Notes: generated by a model not told the origin, from the letters alone. DNA of 36,741 nt from an uncultured Olsenella sp. (GCA_949290055.1 CASEQJ010000021.1:1-36741), one strand, 5' to 3'. Positions 16,135 to 24,220 are shown, counted from the stretch's first letter. Numbers and translations are program-made.

Positions 16135-16908
16135 CTAGTCGGTGTCGACCGCGGCGTCGACCTGGCTGCGGAGGAACTCCTCGGCGTCCTTGCGGCCGCG
16201 GGAGAGCTCGGCGGCGGCCATGACGGGCACCCAGTAGTGCACCTTCTGCTTGGCGATGTCGGCCTTCTTGGAGAAGAGGTCGAGGTAGGCCTCGGCGTGG
16301 CCGGGGTGATACATCTTGAAGAGGATGTAAGTCATCGCGGCGTCGGCCTCGGGCAGGCCACGGGTGACGTGGGTCCAGTCGCAGGCGTAGAGCGTGCCGT
16401 CCTCGGCGACGATCACGTTGGACGGGTTGAAGTCGCAGTGGCAGATGCTGCGGCCCGGTGCCATGCGGTCTGCCCTCATCTGGAGGTCGTAGCGCACGGA
16501 CGGATCGAGCTCGGGGGCCTTGCCCACCATGCCGGCGATCTTGGTCTTCTGGTCCTTCATGAGCTCGGAGCCGTGGATGCCCTGAATCTCAATCTGGAAG
16601 TCGACGAACTGCTCGAGGAGCTTGTCGTACTCGGGGGTGCCCTCGGCGGCGTCCATCAGCGAACGCATGGTGACGCCCTCGACGTACTCCGTGGAGAGGG
16701 CCCAGGAGCCGTCGGCGACCTGGGAGACCTCGAGGACCTTCGGCACGCGGACGCCGGCCTCGATGACACGGGCGATGTTCAGGGCCTCGTTGAAGACGTC
16801 GGACGCGGGCTTGGTGGCCTTGAAGACCTTGACGATGCGACCGCCGTCAACGTAGACGACCTTGTTGTGGCGCTCGACGATGACCTGCTTGCTGTCAGAA
16901 AGTTCCAT
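16135..16908 (-). CDS. Aminoglycoside phosphotransferase-like (APH/CotS-type) kinase
   Basis: 257 aa, soluble. The kinase-like fold shows a nucleotide-binding lysine region GGRIVKVFKATK (about 22-33), catalytic loop SICHCDFNPSNVIV with Asp159 and Asn164, and metal-binding Asp177 in LYACDWTH. Members phosphorylate small alcohols, choline, sugars or drugs; this one has no resistance context. It follows adhE by 39 bases after a strong AGAAGGAGG and shares its terminator, so it is co-expressed with AdhE. A role linked to ethanol/acetyl-CoA metabolism is only a guess. Confidence 0.85.
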   Translation of the reverse strand: MELSDSKQVIVERHNKVVYVDGGRIVKVFKATKPASDVFNEALNIARVIEAGVRVPKVLEVSQVADGSWALSTEYVEGVTMRSLMDAAEGTPEYDKLLEQFVDFQIEIQGIHGSELMKDQKTKIAGMVGKAPELDPSVRYDLQMRADRMAPGRSICHCDFNPSNVIVAEDGTLYACDWTHVTRGLPEADAAMTYILFKMYHPGHAEAYLDLFSKKADIAKQKVHYWVPVMAAAELSRGRKDAEEFLRSQVDAAVDTD

Positions 16909-16947
16909 TGCTGCCTCCTTCTGGGCAACGAGAAGAACGTGTGCGGA

Positions 16948-19569
16948 CTAGTCCTCGTAGGAGCTGGGCTCGCGGCCGTAGAAGGCGTCGAGGTAGAGCT
17001 CCTTGATCTCGGACACGAGCGGGTAGCGCGGGTTGGCGCCGGTGCACTGGTCGTTGAACGCGTTCTCGGACATCTCGTCGAGCGTGGCGAGGAAGTCCTC
17101 CTCGGTGACGCCAAAGCCGGCGATCGTCTCGGGCACGCCCACGTGAGCCTTGAGCTCCTCGATGCGGGCGATGAAGTTCTCGAAGACCTCCTGGTCGTTG
17201 CGACCCTTAATGCCGCAGAAGCGACCGGCCTCAGCGTAGCGCGCGAGGGTCTTGGGGTGGTCGTACTGCGGGAAGGTGCCCATCTTCACCGGACGCTCGG
17301 CGGCGTTGTAGCGCATGACGCGGGTGAGAATGACGGCGTTGGCCATACCGTGGGCAATGTGGTGATAGGCGCCGAGCTTGTGGGCCATGGAGTGGTTCAC
17401 GCCGAGGAAGGCGTTGGCAAAGGCCATGCCGGCGAGGCAGGAGGCATTGGCCATGTGGTCACGAGCCTCGACGTCGGTGCCGTCGTCATAGGCGCGCTCA
17501 AGGTAGGTGAGCACGAGCTTCATGGCGCGCAGGGCGAGGCCGTCGGTGTAGTCGGACGCCATGATCGAGACGTAGGCCTCGAGGGCGTGGGTGAGGACGT
17601 CGACGCCGGAGGCGGCGGTCAGGCCCTTGGGCTGGGTCATCATGTTGTCGGTGTCGACGATAGCCATGTTGGGCAGGAGCTGGTAGTCGGCGATCGGCCA
17701 CTTGGTGCCGGTGTTGGCGTCGGTAATGATCGAGAAGGGCGTCACCTCGGAGCCGGTGCCGGAGGAGGTGGGAATGGCCACGAAGAAGGCCTTCTCGCCC
17801 ATCTGCGGGAACGTGTAGACGCGCTTGCGGATGTCCATGAAGTCCATGGCCATGTCCTCGAACTTGGCCTCGGGGTGCTCGTACATCATCCACATAATCT
17901 TGCCGGCGTCCATGGCCGAGCCGCCGCCAATGGCGATAATGCAGTCGGGCTCGAAGGCCTTGACCTGCTCGAGGCCGCGCTCGCAGTCCTGGAGCTTGGG
18001 GTCAGGGGAGATCGACCAGAAGCTGGAGTAGACAATGCCCTGCTCGTCAAGGGAGGCCTCGATCTTCTTGGTGAAGCCGCTCTTGTAGAGGAAGGAGTCG
18101 GTGACGATGAAGGCGCGCTTCTTGCCGTAGACCTCGGAGAGCTCGCGCAGCGCCACGGGCATGCAGCCCTTCTTGAAGAAGACCTTCTCGGGAACACGGA
18201 ACCACAGCATGTTCTCACGCCTCTCTGCGACGGACTTAATGTTGAGCAGGTGCTGGGGGCCGACGTTGCCCGAGACGGAGTTGCCGCCCCAAGAGCCGCA
18301 GCCGAGCGTCAGCGACGGCGGCATCTTAAAGTTGTAGATGTCGCCGATGCCGCCCTGGGCGGCCGGGGTGTTGATCAGAATGCGGCAGGTCTTCATGCGC
18401 TTGGCGTGCTCCGCCATCTTCTCGGTCTCGCGCGTGTCAATGAACAGCGAGCTCGTGTGGCCGTAGCCGCCGTCGGCAATGAGGCGCTCAGCCTTGGAGA
18501 GGGCGTCCTCCCAGTTCTTGGCGCGATACATGCCGAGGATCGTGGTGAGCTTCTCGTGCGCCCACGGCTCGGACGGCTCGACGGACTCGACCTCGCCAAT
18601 GAGCACCTTGGTGCTGGCGGGGACGGTGACGCCGGCGGCCTCGGCGATCTTGGGGGCGGGCTGACCGACCATCTTCGCGTTCACGCCGCCGTTGACGATG
18701 ACGGTGTTGCCGACCTTGGCAATCTCGTCGCCCTGGAGGAAGTAGCAGCCGCGCTTCTGGAACTCGGCCTTCACCTTGTTGTAGACCTTGTCGAGGACGA
18801 TCACGTTCTGCTCGGTCGCGCAGATCATGCCGTAGTCGAAGGTCTTGGAGTGAATGATCGAGTTGACGGAGAGCTCAATGTCAGCGGTGTCGTCAATGAT
18901 CGCGGGGTTGTTGCCCGGGCCGACGCCGAGGGCCGGCTTGCCGGAGGAGTAGGCGGCGTTGACCATGCCCGGACCACCGGTGGCGAGAATAATGTCGGCG
19001 GAGCGCATGAGCTCGGAGGTCATGTCGAGGGACGGCACGTCGACCCAGTCGATAATGCCCTTGGGGGCACCGGCAGCCTCGGCGGCCTCGCGGACGATGC
19101 GGGCGGCCTCGGCGGTGCACTTGCCGGCACGCGGGTGCGGGGAAATGAGAATGGCGTTGCGGGTCTTCAGGCAGATGAGCGTCTTGAAGATCGCCGTGGA
19201 CGTGGGGTTGGTCGTCGGAATGACGGCGGCGACGAGGCCGAGCGGCTCGGCAATCTGCTTGTAGCCAAAGGCGGGGTCGTCAGAAATGACGTCGCACGTC
19301 TTCATGTCCTTGTACTTGTTGTAAATGTACTCGGAGGCGTAGTGGTTCTTAATGACCTTGTCCTCCATGACGCCGTAGCCGGTCTCCTCGACAGCCATCT
19401 TGGCCAGCGGAATGCGGGCCTTGTTGGCGGCCATGGCGGCCTCATAGAAGATCTTGTCCACCTGCTCCTGGGTGAACTTCGCGAACTCGGCCTGCGCGGC
19501 GCGCATCTCCTGAATGCGCTCCTGCAGCGCCTCGACGCTGTCAATCGGGGTCCTGACGATGTCTGCCAT
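16948..19569 (-). CDS. adhE: Bifunctional acetaldehyde-CoA/alcohol dehydrogenase
   Basis: 873 aa. The N-terminal half is the CoA-acylating aldehyde dehydrogenase with VAAVIPTTNPTSTAIFKTL and catalytic Cys250 in DYGMICATEQN. The C-terminal half (from about 450) is the iron-dependent alcohol dehydrogenase with CIIAIGGGSAMDAGKIMW, SGTGSEVTPFSII and metal ligands in LGVNHSMAHKLGAYHHIAHG. It reduces acetyl-CoA to ethanol with two NADH, the main redox sink of many fermenters, and forms spirosomes. ATG with AGGAGG. The promoter is an extended -10 about 115 bases upstream, leaving a leader of about 105 bases. Confidence 0.98.
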   Translation of the reverse strand: MADIVRTPIDSVEALQERIQEMRAAQAEFAKFTQEQVDKIFYEAAMAANKARIPLAKMAVEETGYGVMEDKVIKNHYASEYIYNKYKDMKTCDVISDDPAFGYKQIAEPLGLVAAVIPTTNPTSTAIFKTLICLKTRNAILISPHPRAGKCTAEAARIVREAAEAAGAPKGIIDWVDVPSLDMTSELMRSADIILATGGPGMVNAAYSSGKPALGVGPGNNPAIIDDTADIELSVNSIIHSKTFDYGMICATEQNVIVLDKVYNKVKAEFQKRGCYFLQGDEIAKVGNTVIVNGGVNAKMVGQPAPKIAEAAGVTVPASTKVLIGEVESVEPSEPWAHEKLTTILGMYRAKNWEDALSKAERLIADGGYGHTSSLFIDTRETEKMAEHAKRMKTCRILINTPAAQGGIGDIYNFKMPPSLTLGCGSWGGNSVSGNVGPQHLLNIKSVAERRENMLWFRVPEKVFFKKGCMPVALRELSEVYGKKRAFIVTDSFLYKSGFTKKIEASLDEQGIVYSSFWSISPDPKLQDCERGLEQVKAFEPDCIIAIGGGSAMDAGKIMWMMYEHPEAKFEDMAMDFMDIRKRVYTFPQMGEKAFFVAIPTSSGTGSEVTPFSIITDANTGTKWPIADYQLLPNMAIVDTDNMMTQPKGLTAASGVDVLTHALEAYVSIMASDYTDGLALRAMKLVLTYLERAYDDGTDVEARDHMANASCLAGMAFANAFLGVNHSMAHKLGAYHHIAHGMANAVILTRVMRYNAAERPVKMGTFPQYDHPKTLARYAEAGRFCGIKGRNDQEVFENFIARIEELKAHVGVPETIAGFGVTEEDFLATLDEMSENAFNDQCTGANPRYPLVSEIKELYLDAFYGREPSSYED

Positions 19570-19683
19570 GCGTTCCTCCTATTTCTCGGACCGGACGGCG
19601 ACGCATCGCGACCCGGTCGTACAAAGGACAAGGTAAAGCGTGGTGGTTCGGACCTGCATGCGCATAGGGCGCATACATGGTTG

Positions 19684-19689
19684 AGTATA
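19684..19689 (-). promoter_or_regulatory. adhE promoter, extended -10
   Basis: Minus strand TGC-TATACT, a near-perfect extended -10 located 115 bases before the adhE ATG. The leader contains ATGCGCCCTATGCGCAT, a short palindrome. No Rex-type TTGTGA half-sites are seen. Confidence 0.65.
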
Positions 19690-19703
19690 GCATGACGCTG
19701 CCG

Positions 19704-19731
19704 CGCGCTCGGCCGTGGCCGGCCGAGCGCG
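19704..19731 (-). terminator. Hairpin after the thrS-distal small gene
   Basis: Perfect 12-bp stem CGCGCTCGGCCG/CGGCCGAGCGCG with a 4-base loop, 5 bases beyond the stop of the small PLP-like gene and immediately before the adhE promoter. No T-run. Confidence 0.65.
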
Positions 19732-19736
19732 GTCGT

Positions 19737-20060
19737 TTACCGAGCGAGCGAGGCGCCGAGGGCGCGCTCCAGCTCCATGACCTGGTCTCGAGGGTCGCGC
19801 TCGTCGGCCTCCCAGAGGCGCCACTCCCCCGCCGCCAGATAGCGCACATAGGGCCCGAAGCCACCCACGAGCTCGTTTGCAGCCCGCGGAAAGTCTGGGT
19901 CGGTCTTGAGGCCCGGGTAGCGCACGGCCTCCACGCGCGGGTGACACACGAGGTAGTTGGCCACGACCTGTGCCGCGTCCGAAAGAACCCTCCAGCGCTC
20001 CCGTCCAAGCTCGGACGAGAGCGTCTGAAGGGTCGCAAGATCGAGGTTCTTCTCGCCCAC
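19737..20060 (-). CDS. Small protein resembling the C-terminal domain of Cys/Met-metabolism PLP enzymes
   Basis: 107 aa from a GTG at 20060, 11 bases beyond the thrS stop, with only a weak ribosome site, so it likely depends on coupling to thrS. ANYLVCHPRVEAVRYPGLKT and the following GGFGPYVRYL match the small C-terminal domain of cystathionine gamma-synthase/O-acetylhomoserine sulfhydrylase-type enzymes (FLxxHPxVxxVxYPGL ... GGFGxxxxF). The PLP-binding large domain, including the Schiff-base lysine, is absent. Hence it is either a degraded remnant or a free-standing domain. Codon use looks normal for the window, which favours a real gene. Confidence 0.65.
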   Translation of the reverse strand: MGEKNLDLATLQTLSSELGRERWRVLSDAAQVVANYLVCHPRVEAVRYPGLKTDPDFPRAANELVGGFGPYVRYLAAGEWRLWEADERDPRDQVMELERALGASLAR

Positions 20061-20071
20061 CGCGGCAGGGC

Positions 20072-21835
20072 CTAGCGGCGCTCGGCGATCTCGTCGCAGA
20101 CGTCGGCGACGAACTCGTCGAGGTCGCGCGTGACGGTCTCGTTGGAGCGGTCGCGGACGGAGATGGTGCCGGCCTCGACCTCCTTCTCGCCGAGAATGAG
20201 CATGTAGGGAGGACGGTCCACGGAGCGCGCCTCGCGAATCTTGTAGCCGATCTTCTCGTCGCGCTCGTCGAGGACCGCGCGAATGCCGGCGGCCTCGAGC
20301 TTCTCCGTGACGGCGCGCGCGTAGTCGCGGCTCTTCTCGGAGACGGGCAGGACCTTCACCTGGCAGGGGGCGAGCCAGGTGGGGAACTTGCCGGCGAAGT
20401 GCTCGATCAGGATGCCGATGAAGCGCTCGATGGAGCCAAAGCACACGCGGTGCAGCATGATCGGACGCTTCTTGGAGCCGTCGGCGTCCGTGTATTCCAG
20501 GTCGAAGTTGATCGGCATCTGGAAGTCCAGCTGGACCGTACCGCACTGCCAGGTGCGGCCGAGCGAGTCCTCCAGGTGGAAGTCGATCTTGGGGCCGTAG
20601 AAGGCACCGTCGCCCTCGTTGACCACGTAGTCCTTGCCGAGCTTCTCGAGCGCCACACGCAGGGCCTCCTCAGCGCGCGCCCAATCCTCGTCGGAGCCCA
20701 TGGAGTCCTCGGGACGCGTGGAGAGCTCGAGGTGGTAGGTGAAGCCGAACTTCTGGTACACAGAGTCGATGAGGTTCACCACGCCCACGATCTCGTCGGT
20801 GAGCTGGTCCGGGCGCACGAAGAGGTGGGCGTCGTCCTGGTTGAAGCAGCGCACGCGGAAGAGGCCGTGCAGCGCGCCGCGCATTTCGTGGCGGTGGACC
20901 AGACCGATCTCGCCGGCGCGAATGGGCAGCTCGCGGTAACTGTGCGGCTTGGAGGAGTACACGAGCACGCCGCCCGGGCAGTTCATGGGCTTCACGCAGT
21001 ACTCCTCGTCGTCGATGATCGTGGAGTACATGTTGTCCTTGTAGTGGTCCCAGTGGCCCGAGGTCTTCCAGAGCTCCTTGCTCATGATCATGGGCGTGGA
21101 GATCTCAACGTAGCCGGCCGCGCGGTGGATCTCGCGCCAGTACTGGAGCAGCTCGTTTTTGAGCGTCATGCCGTTGGGCAGGAAGAACGGGAAGCCGGGG
21201 GCCTCGTCACGCATCATGAAGATGTCCATCTCGCGGCCGATCTTGCGGTGGTCGCGCTTCTTGGCCTCCTCGAGCAGGCGCAGGTGCTCGTCGAGCTCCT
21301 CCTTCGTGGCAAAGGCGGTGCCGTTGACGCGAATGAGCATTTTGTTGTCCTTGTCGCCCTTCCAGTAGGCGCCCGAGACGCCCGTGAGCTTGAAGGCCTT
21401 GAGCGCCTTGGTGTAGGTGAGGTGCGGGCCCACGCACATGTCAATGTACTCGCCCTGCTGGTAGAAGGTTATGCGGGCGTCGTCTGCGAGGTCGCCGATA
21501 TGCTCGACCTTGTACTTCTCGCCGCGCTCCTCCATGAGGGCAATGGCCTCCTCGCGCGGGAGCTCGAAGACGGTAAACTTGAGGTTCTCCTTCACGATCT
21601 TCTTCATTTCCGCCTCAATTGCCGGGAAGTCCTCCTCGGAGATCTTCTGGCCCTCGGGGAGGTCGATGTCGTAGTAGAAGCCGTTGTCGGTGGCGGGGCC
21701 GTAGGCGAAGTCAGCCTCAGGATAGAGGCGCTTGATCGCCTGCGCCATAATGTGCGCGGCGCTGTGGCGGACGACGTGGGTGACCTCGTCGGCGGGGCAC
21801 TCGTCAACGTGGCCGTCGTTGTACAGGACCTTCAT
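20072..21835 (-). CDS. thrS: Threonyl-tRNA synthetase lacking the TGS domain
   Basis: 587 aa. I choose ATG 21835 because AGAAAGG is 8 bases upstream; a GTG nine bases earlier overlaps that site. The N-terminus runs almost directly into the editing domain (HSAAH at 24-28 and DMCVGPH later), so the N1 TGS domain of the usual roughly 640-residue enzyme is missing. The class II core has MNCPGG, VHRHEMRGALHGLFRVR (motif 2) and a motif 3 region GSIERFIGILIEH, followed by the anticodon-binding domain. Expression is probably controlled by the attenuator in its leader. Confidence 0.97.
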   Translation of the reverse strand: MKVLYNDGHVDECPADEVTHVVRHSAAHIMAQAIKRLYPEADFAYGPATDNGFYYDIDLPEGQKISEEDFPAIEAEMKKIVKENLKFTVFELPREEAIALMEERGEKYKVEHIGDLADDARITFYQQGEYIDMCVGPHLTYTKALKAFKLTGVSGAYWKGDKDNKMLIRVNGTAFATKEELDEHLRLLEEAKKRDHRKIGREMDIFMMRDEAPGFPFFLPNGMTLKNELLQYWREIHRAAGYVEISTPMIMSKELWKTSGHWDHYKDNMYSTIIDDEEYCVKPMNCPGGVLVYSSKPHSYRELPIRAGEIGLVHRHEMRGALHGLFRVRCFNQDDAHLFVRPDQLTDEIVGVVNLIDSVYQKFGFTYHLELSTRPEDSMGSDEDWARAEEALRVALEKLGKDYVVNEGDGAFYGPKIDFHLEDSLGRTWQCGTVQLDFQMPINFDLEYTDADGSKKRPIMLHRVCFGSIERFIGILIEHFAGKFPTWLAPCQVKVLPVSEKSRDYARAVTEKLEAAGIRAVLDERDEKIGYKIREARSVDRPPYMLILGEKEVEAGTISVRDRSNETVTRDLDEFVADVCDEIAERR

Positions 21836-21867
21836 GGGATGCACCTTTCTAGTGTGGTGTGAACATG

Positions 21868-21913
21868 AAAAACGCCCGCACGTCGCTACTGCGACGTCGA
21901 GCGGTATGCGGCG
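21868..21913 (-). terminator. Leader terminator of thrS
   Basis: Minus strand: CGCCGCA, TACCGCTCG, then ACGTCGC-AGTA-GCGACGT and GCGGGCG followed by TTTTT. A 7-bp inner stem is extended by CGCCGCA or CCGC pairing with TGCGGGCG. It lies 33 bases before the thrS ATG, so read-through is required for expression. Confidence 0.7.
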
Positions 21914-21964
21914 CCTGCCCGGGGCCTGCCGGCCGGGATGGACAGACGCCTAGATAGTCTGCGT
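21910..21964 (-). promoter_or_regulatory. Candidate threonine attenuator switch for thrS
   Basis: Segment 1 GCAGAC (21957-21962) can pair with GTCTGT (21942-21947). Alternatively GGCGTCTGTCC (21940-21950) pairs over 11 bp, with two G-U pairs, with GGGCAGGCGCC (21910-21920), whose last four bases also form the outer arm of the terminator. The Thr-Gln-Thr codons of the leader peptide lie on segment 1. Stalling there would free segment 2 to form the antiterminator. Confidence 0.55.
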
Positions 21965-21994
21965 TCGGGAGCTATGTGCGGCGAAGCGCTGCAT
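21950..21994 (-). CDS. Putative thrS leader peptide
   Basis: Fourteen codons plus stop: MQRFAAHSSRTQTI. GAAAGG stands 10 bases before the ATG. Two Thr codons (ACG, ACT) and an Ile codon are the last-but-three to last codons before TAG, and they overlap the first arm of the leader hairpin, as in thr-type attenuators. The stop codon G is the first base of the antiterminator arm. Too short for normal gene finding; the call rests on position and structure. Confidence 0.55.
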   Translation of the reverse strand: MQRFAAHSSRTQTI

Positions 21995-22021
21995 GTGCGT
22001 GCTGCCTTTCGTAATCGGTCC

Positions 22022-22027
22022 TGTATA
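22022..22027 (-). promoter_or_regulatory. Candidate thrS promoter -10
   Basis: Minus strand TATACA in ACCTATACAGGACC, 27 bases before the leader peptide ATG. This gives a leader of about 180 bases upstream of thrS. The -35 is poor. Confidence 0.4.
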
Positions 22028-22130
22028 GGTTTACCACAAGTCGGCTCCTCGCATACACGAGGGCACGGGCGCAGACGCGAGGGCGACACGCTGGCTCCCG
22101 TGAGCCGCCTGAGGCGAAATCAGAGAGGCG

Positions 22131-22277
22131 CTGTGTCACTTTGGGGCCCACATGAGGTGATTGCCTCTGCTCAGGAGCATAATGTCTAGAAACCAACTGG
22201 TGGTTCTTGCTGCGAGCCTCACTTCATGCGTACCAAGGTCAGAATAATCCACTCACATGAGGCTCTACGTGACACAG
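22131..22277. repeat. 147-bp segment bounded by 9-bp inverted repeats
   Basis: CTGTGTCAC (22131-22139) and GTGACACAG (22269-22277) are perfect inverse copies; inside, CACATGAGG occurs twice in direct orientation (22149-22157, 22254-22262). The segment is lower in GC than the window. No ORF or RNA gene is recognised. With the thrS leader this fills the 450-base gap between thrS and the terminator at 22286-22310; it may be a small non-autonomous element remnant. Confidence 0.4.
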
Positions 22278-22285
22278 GGCGCGCC

Positions 22286-22310
22286 AAAAAAAGCCCCGCC
22301 GAAGCGGGGC
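22286..22310 (-). terminator. Intrinsic terminator of the zinc-ribbon gene
   Basis: Minus strand GCCCCGC-TTCG-GCGGGGC followed by seven T. Textbook terminator, 31 bases beyond the stop. Confidence 0.95.
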
Positions 22311-22340
22311 CGTTCGATTCACTGGAAAAAAGGTGCGAGG

Positions 22341-22775
22341 CTACTGCTGAATGCGGGTGCGGCAGTAGGGGCAGACCTTCCAGTCCGCGTTCAGCGGCCG
22401 GTGGCAGGTGGGGCAGACGTTGCGAACCTGCGTGTTGCAGATCGGGCAGACAACGAAGTCGCGATCGATCGGCGCGCCGCACTTCGGGCAGATTCCGTAG
22501 TGGGAGAGCTGGTGCTCGCGCAGGGCAATGTCGAGGTCCTGCTCCTCGCGGTCGATCAGGTAGGAGCTCGGACGAAGAATCACGTAGGCGAGCAGGCCCA
22601 CGATGGGGATCACCGAGATAATGGCCCACATCCACCAGGGCTCCGCGCCGCGACGCTGGGCGTCACGAATCACGTAGACGATTGAGAGAATGTAGAGCAT
22701 GACGACGCACACGACCATGAGGTAGAGGACCATGCGGACCTCGGGGGTTATGAGCTGGTCGAGAAGTTCTTGCAT
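22341..22775 (-). CDS. Membrane-anchored zinc-ribbon protein
   Basis: 144 aa. Start at 22775 with AAGGAG upstream. Two TM segments (MVLYLMVVCVVMLYILSIV and WWMWAIISVIPIVGLLAYVI) form a PLDc_N-like hairpin with RDAQRRGAEPWWMW between them. The cytosolic C-terminus carries three or four paired CxxC knuckles (CPKCGAP, CPICNTQ, CPTCHRP, CPYCRTR), enough for two zinc ribbons. The family is a scaffold or regulator of unknown role; no catalytic residues are seen. It has its own promoter and terminator, so it is monocistronic. Confidence 0.88.
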   Translation of the reverse strand: MQELLDQLITPEVRMVLYLMVVCVVMLYILSIVYVIRDAQRRGAEPWWMWAIISVIPIVGLLAYVILRPSSYLIDREEQDLDIALREHQLSHYGICPKCGAPIDRDFVVCPICNTQVRNVCPTCHRPLNADWKVCPYCRTRIQQ

Positions 22776-22828
22776 GTCGGGGACTCCTTCGGACTTGGCG
22801 CGACGCCGCGCCGCCACATACAAGCGAG

Positions 22829-22834
22829 ATTGTA
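22829..22834 (-). promoter_or_regulatory. Extended -10 for the zinc-ribbon gene
   Basis: Minus strand TGC-TACAAT, 54 bases upstream of the ATG. It lies just before the folC stop (22842). Confidence 0.6.
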
Positions 22835-22841
22835 GCAAAAG

Positions 22842-24170
22842 CTAGCGGAAAAGGCCCGCAAGCTCCCCCGCGAGCGTGATGGAGCCGCACGCCACGTACG
22901 ATTCTCCACACAATGCCGACGCGGCGGCCTCAACCGTGGGGTACGTCCCGGCCAGCTCGGAGCCCGCCGCGGCAAAGGCGCGGGCGAGCTCGGGGGCCGG
23001 GAGGGCGCGCGGGCTCGCGGTCTGCGTCACCGCGACGCGCGGGAACGCGGCGGCAAGCAGGGACACGATTCCGTTGACGTCCTTGTCGGAGAGGACCGCA
23101 GCGAGAAGGACGGGGCGCTCGGCGCGGTTTGGCGCGACGTCGGACAGCGCGGAGAGGAACGCCTCGACCGACTGCGGGTTGTGACAGGCGTCAATGAGGA
23201 CGGGGGGATCGGGGCGCAGCAGCTGAAAGCGCCCCGGGGTCGGGCACTGGACGACCGAGGTGAAGAGCGCGTCCTCGTTCAGGGTCCGACCGAGGTAGCA
23301 TTCGCAGAGGGCGACGGCGCAGGCAATGTTCTGGGCCTGGTAGGCGGGCTTCAGGGCAGCCAGCTCGGCATAGGTCTTCCGCGGCGTCGCAACGTCAAGC
23401 TCGAGCGGGGCGCCGAGGCGGTGCGGGCGCTTGGTGATCTGGAACTCAGGTCTCACCGGCTCGACGCCCGCAGCTCGCGCCTGGTCGAGGAAGACCCGCT
23501 CGACCGTGGCGGGACTCGCCGTCCCGGCGCCGAGCACGCAGGTGCGGCCGGGCTTTATGATTGCCGCCTTCTCGCCGGCGATCTCCTCGAGGGTGTCACC
23601 GAGAATCCGCATGTGGTCGAGGCCGATTCCGGTCACGGCGACCGAGCGTATGGACTTGGCGGCCGAGGTCGCGTCCCAGCGACCGCCCATGCCGCACTCG
23701 AGCACCGCGACGTCCACGCCGGCCTCGGCAAAGACCACCATGGCCGCGACCGTGAGCGTGTCGAACTCGGTTATGTCGTAGGGCCGCTCGCCGGCTGCCG
23801 CGCGGCGCTTGTTCACGCGCTCGCCCGCGACCTTGGCCGCAGAGACGCCGTGCGAGAACGCCTCCTGCGAGACGGGCGCGCCGCGCACCTCCAAGCGCTC
23901 CGTGTAGCTCACGAGCTCGGGGGACGTGTAGAGCGCGACGCCCAGACCCTCGCCGGAGAGGATGGCGGCCGTGTAGCGGGCGGTCGACGTCTTGCCGTTG
24001 GTGCCGGCGACCTGCACGCACTCGAACGCGAGGTCAGGGTCGCCGAGCTCGGCGAGCATGTCCTCGACGGTCTCGAGCAGGGGCTCGATTCCAAAGCGAA
24101 GCGCCCCGCGCACGTGCGCGAGCGCCTCCGCATACGTCATTGCCGGAACCTCGAACGGCAGCTTGTACAT
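22842..24170 (-). CDS. folC: Folylpolyglutamate synthase / dihydrofolate synthase
   Basis: 442 aa Mur-ligase-fold enzyme adding glutamate to folates (and possibly to dihydropteroate). Start at 24170 with CGGAG upstream; a 19-residue longer form begins in the leader. The N-terminal ATP-binding loop is VAGTNGKTSTARYTAAIL (P-loop at 56-62), then LYTSPELVSYTERLEV and VAVLECGMGGRWDATSAAKS. The C-terminal domain has VLIDACHNPQSVEAFLSAL, where DGAHNP is usual. It is separated from folE by 395 bases with its own promoter, but belongs to the folate cluster. Confidence 0.96.
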   Translation of the reverse strand: MYKLPFEVPAMTYAEALAHVRGALRFGIEPLLETVEDMLAELGDPDLAFECVQVAGTNGKTSTARYTAAILSGEGLGVALYTSPELVSYTERLEVRGAPVSQEAFSHGVSAAKVAGERVNKRRAAAGERPYDITEFDTLTVAAMVVFAEAGVDVAVLECGMGGRWDATSAAKSIRSVAVTGIGLDHMRILGDTLEEIAGEKAAIIKPGRTCVLGAGTASPATVERVFLDQARAAGVEPVRPEFQITKRPHRLGAPLELDVATPRKTYAELAALKPAYQAQNIACAVALCECYLGRTLNEDALFTSVVQCPTPGRFQLLRPDPPVLIDACHNPQSVEAFLSALSDVAPNRAERPVLLAAVLSDKDVNGIVSLLAAAFPRVAVTQTASPRALPAPELARAFAAAGSELAGTYPTVEAAASALCGESYVACGSITLAGELAGLFR

Positions 24171-24200
24171 GGAACGGCTCCGTTTCCTCATAATCGGTCT

Positions 24201-24220
24201 CGCACGTCCCGCGACGTGCG
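24201..24220 (-). promoter_or_regulatory. folC leader hairpin
   Basis: Perfect 8-bp stem CGCACGTC/GACGTGCG with a 4-base loop in the 5' leader between the promoter and the folC ATG. No T-run. Function unknown. Confidence 0.4.

Noticed and set aside
16123..19695. A 1190-codon open frame on the plus strand opposite adhE, and similar long antisense frames opposite ackA, fhs, iorA and thrS
   Set aside because: High GC keeps antisense frames open. The products are Val/Gly/His/Arg-rich with no family motif, whereas the sense strand encodes complete known enzymes.
19737..20546. A 269-residue version of the small PLP-like gene
   Set aside because: The added N-terminus lies wholly inside thrS in another frame and reads as Arg-rich shadow sequence; family similarity starts only after the thrS stop.
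21845..22215. T-box riboswitch upstream of thrS
   Set aside because: No TGGNACCGCG-type T-box or AG-box was found on the minus strand; the leader fits a peptide-based attenuator better.
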